Source of the DNA: Brucella grignonensis
GTDB lineage: Bacteria; Pseudomonadota; Alphaproteobacteria; Rhizobiales; Rhizobiaceae
NCBI RefSeq assembly: GCF_002252505.1
Contig: NZ_NNRL01000163.1
Span: 439,981-503,980 of the forward strand
Reading direction: 5' to 3'
DNA: 64,000 nucleotides
In this document: positions 62,548 to 64,000 of the stretch, piece by piece
How positions within the stretch are numbered: the stretch's first letter is position 1
Layout of the letters: every line of letters begins with the position of its first letter
The notes under the pieces: generated by a model
Told to the model about the DNA's origin: nothing
What the model saw: the letters and a program-made list of their open reading frames with translations, nothing else
Database searches by the model: none
Made by a program: the position numbers and the translations under genes

Positions 62548-63468
62548 ATGACGTCCAAGATTCTCTGCGTCGGTGCCCTCACGATGGACACCATTTTCCG
62601 CCTCGACACGCTTCCCGAACAGGCGGGCAAATATCTGCCGCGCGAGGCGGTCGAGATTGCAGCTGGCATGGCTTCAAGTGCTGCTGCCGCGATTGCCCGG
62701 CTTGGCGGCGATGTGGCGCTCTGGGCTTCTGCGGGGACTGATCCGGTGGGTGATCGTGCCGTCGCAGAACTGGAAGCCGAAGACATTGATTGTTCCTATA
62801 TCCGACGGCTGGAAGGTGCGCGCACGGCATTTTCTTCGATCCTCGTCGATGCGAATGGCGAACGCATCATCGTGCCTTTTTATGATCGCAGGCTTGCAAG
62901 CCCGGCTCAATTGGTGCCGCCAATCGCGGCCGGAACCTATGCTGCCGTGATGACCGATGTGCGCTGGCCGTGGGCTGCGGAAACGGCGCTGCGCGCGGCT
63001 CGCGATGCAGGCATTCCGGCGATACTTGATGCCGATACGGCACCTGTTGAATTGCTTGAAACGCTGCTGCCGCTTGCAACCCATATTGTTGCGTCAGAAC
63101 CTGCTGCAATCAGCGTCGCGGGCACGCCTGATTTGCGTGAATGTGTCCGCATTCTCAGCAACCGCTATGATGTTTTCACATCTGTCACGGCTGGCGCAGA
63201 TGGCTGCTATTGGACGGAAGGCGCTAATCAGCCTGTTTCCCATGTCGCTGGTTTCACCGTCGATGCTGTGGATACGCTGGCTGCGGGCGATGTGTTCCAT
63301 GGCGCTTTCGCGCATGGTCTGGTGGAAGGAAAGCCGATGACCGACATCATCCGCTTTGCCAATGCAGCCGCTGCAATCAAATGCGCACGCTTCGGCGGAC
63401 GTGCCGGTTCGCCAAGCCATAGCGAAGTTATCAGCTTTATCGAAAGCGGTATCGTTCCCGCTCAATAA
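62548..63468 (+). CDS. PfkB-family sugar kinase
   Basis: The 306-residue kinase has an N-terminal KILCVGALTMDTIFRLD, a central GVRWPWAAE-type substrate region and the ATP/catalytic motif DTLAAGDVFHGAFAHGL with the general-base Asp. It would phosphorylate a sugar or 2-keto sugar acid. It follows the aldo/keto reductase by two bases and precedes a DHDPS-like aldolase. Confidence 0.88.
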   Translation: MTSKILCVGALTMDTIFRLDTLPEQAGKYLPREAVEIAAGMASSAAAAIARLGGDVALWASAGTDPVGDRAVAELEAEDIDCSYIRRLEGARTAFSSILVDANGERIIVPFYDRRLASPAQLVPPIAAGTYAAVMTDVRWPWAAETALRAARDAGIPAILDADTAPVELLETLLPLATHIVASEPAAISVAGTPDLRECVRILSNRYDVFTSVTAGADGCYWTEGANQPVSHVAGFTVDAVDTLAAGDVFHGAFAHGLVEGKPMTDIIRFANAAAAIKCARFGGRAGSPSHSEVISFIESGIVPAQ

Positions 63469-63578
63469 ACATCGAAACGCTCTTCCAAAAAGTGCAATTG
63501 CGCACTGAACTCGAATTGACTCTTTACTAACATGTTAGTATGTGCAAACTTAAAGTTCAAATTTGGGAGGAGCCAGTT

Positions 63579-64000
63579 TTGGCACACAATAATTCTGGTC
63601 AGGAGCGCTTTGGGCTCTCTGCAGCGCTTACGACGCCATTCGATGCAGATGGCAAAATCGATGTCAGCCGTGCGCTGAAGCACGCACGCGCACGCCTCGA
63701 CAGCGGCTGTTCAAGCGTAACCTTGTTTGGCACCACTGGCGAAGGGTCATCGATTGCCGATGCTGAGCGCGTAGCGCTTCTCGATGCCTTCATCGCGCAG
63801 GGTTTCCCGGCTGCGAACATCGTTGTCGGCGTCATGGAAAATTCGATTGCCGATGCGGTCCTGCAGTCGGCCGATGCGCTGCGTCGCGGCTGCAAGGCTA
63901 TTCTTCTGGCACCGCCTTCCTATTTCAAGAATCTCTCCGACGAAGGTCTGTTCAACTGGTTCTCGGCAGTCTTCAAAGGTCTGGGCAGCAATGCCCGCAG
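63579..64000 (+). CDS. DHDPS-family aldolase/lyase (5' part, runs off the window)
   Basis: From a TTG at 63579, behind GGGAGGAG, the frame stays open to the window end. It reads LSAALTTPFDADGKIDVSRA, LFGTTGEGSSIADAER and AILLAPPSYFKN, as in dihydrodipicolinate synthase-like enzymes that split or form 2-keto-3-deoxy sugar acids. With the kinase and aldo/keto reductase it suggests a second sugar-acid route. The active-site lysine lies beyond the edge. Confidence 0.85.
   Translation, partial: MAHNNSGQERFGLSAALTTPFDADGKIDVSRALKHARARLDSGCSSVTLFGTTGEGSSIADAERVALLDAFIAQGFPAANIVVGVMENSIADAVLQSADALRRGCKAILLAPPSYFKNLSDEGLFNWFSAVFKGLGSNAR

Overview
The window is chromosomal DNA of an alphaproteobacterium of the Brucella/Ochrobactrum type (Hyphomicrobiales). 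The run hisD - UPF0262 - LMW phosphatase - infA - maf - yacG - tRNA-Phe, with DUF2948 and murA on the other side of hisD, is the core gene order I associate with Brucellaceae. The many single-operon ABC importers, UgpC-type ATPases, a RutR-type regulator and a Rhizobiales-type intergenic repeat fit the same group. This assignment rests on gene order and protein resemblance, not on a database search.

Region 1 (0.2-14.7 kb) is a sugar catabolic island that I read as non-phosphorylative L-fucose degradation (the Xanthomonas-type route). An IclR regulator sits beside a lactonase on the minus strand. Opposite lies a long plus-strand operon: sugar-binding protein, two permeases, ATPase, a mandelate-racemase-like enolase, a RhaM-type mutarotase, a Gfo/Idh oxidoreductase, a MaoC hydratase, an SDR, an FAH-family hydrolase and an L-fuconate dehydratase-like enolase, ending at a strong terminator. 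Mutarotase, lactonase, fuconate dehydratase, SDR and FAH hydrolase would take L-fucose to pyruvate and L-lactate. The CaiB-type CoA transferase, a signal-less solute-binding-protein homologue, the MaoC protein, the Gfo/Idh protein and the second enolase are not explained by that route.

Region 2 (14.8-22.9 kb) is mostly housekeeping: a small DMT-family permease, a decayed GGDEF gene, bluB, tRNA-Phe, yacG, maf, infA, a phosphatase, hisD, DUF2948, murA and a 59-residue gene upstream of murA.

Region 3 (22.9-40.2 kb) is a 17.3-kb integrated element flanked by 24-bp direct repeats formed from the 3' end of tRNA-Thr(GGT). It has an integrase, portal, protease-capsid fusion, connectors, tail terminator, tail chaperones, HNH nuclease, both terminase subunits and a tape measure protein. 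It has no recognisable tail tube, tail tip, fibre, lysis genes or CI-like repressor. It also carries an HUH-type replication initiator with iteron-like repeats spaced exactly 57 bp apart inside its own gene, AT-rich palindromes just behind it, and an AT-rich cargo pair on the opposite strand near attR. The set looks more like a capsid-forming phage satellite, or a reduced prophage, than a complete phage.

Region 4 (40.4-47.2 kb) holds tRNA-Arg(ACG), an orphan sensor kinase and an RND efflux pair.

Region 5 (47.2-55.0 kb) is a reductive pyrimidine catabolism operon: NMT1-type binding protein, two permeases, ATPase, dihydropyrimidinase and beta-ureidopropionase. It is divergent from a RutR homologue, with a near-perfect RutR box between them.

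Region 6 (55.0-64.0 kb) has a leftward GntR - PLP enzyme - sugar ABC transporter operon (interrupted by an intergenic repeat element). It is divergent from aldo/keto reductase - PfkB kinase - DHDPS-like aldolase, the last running off the window.
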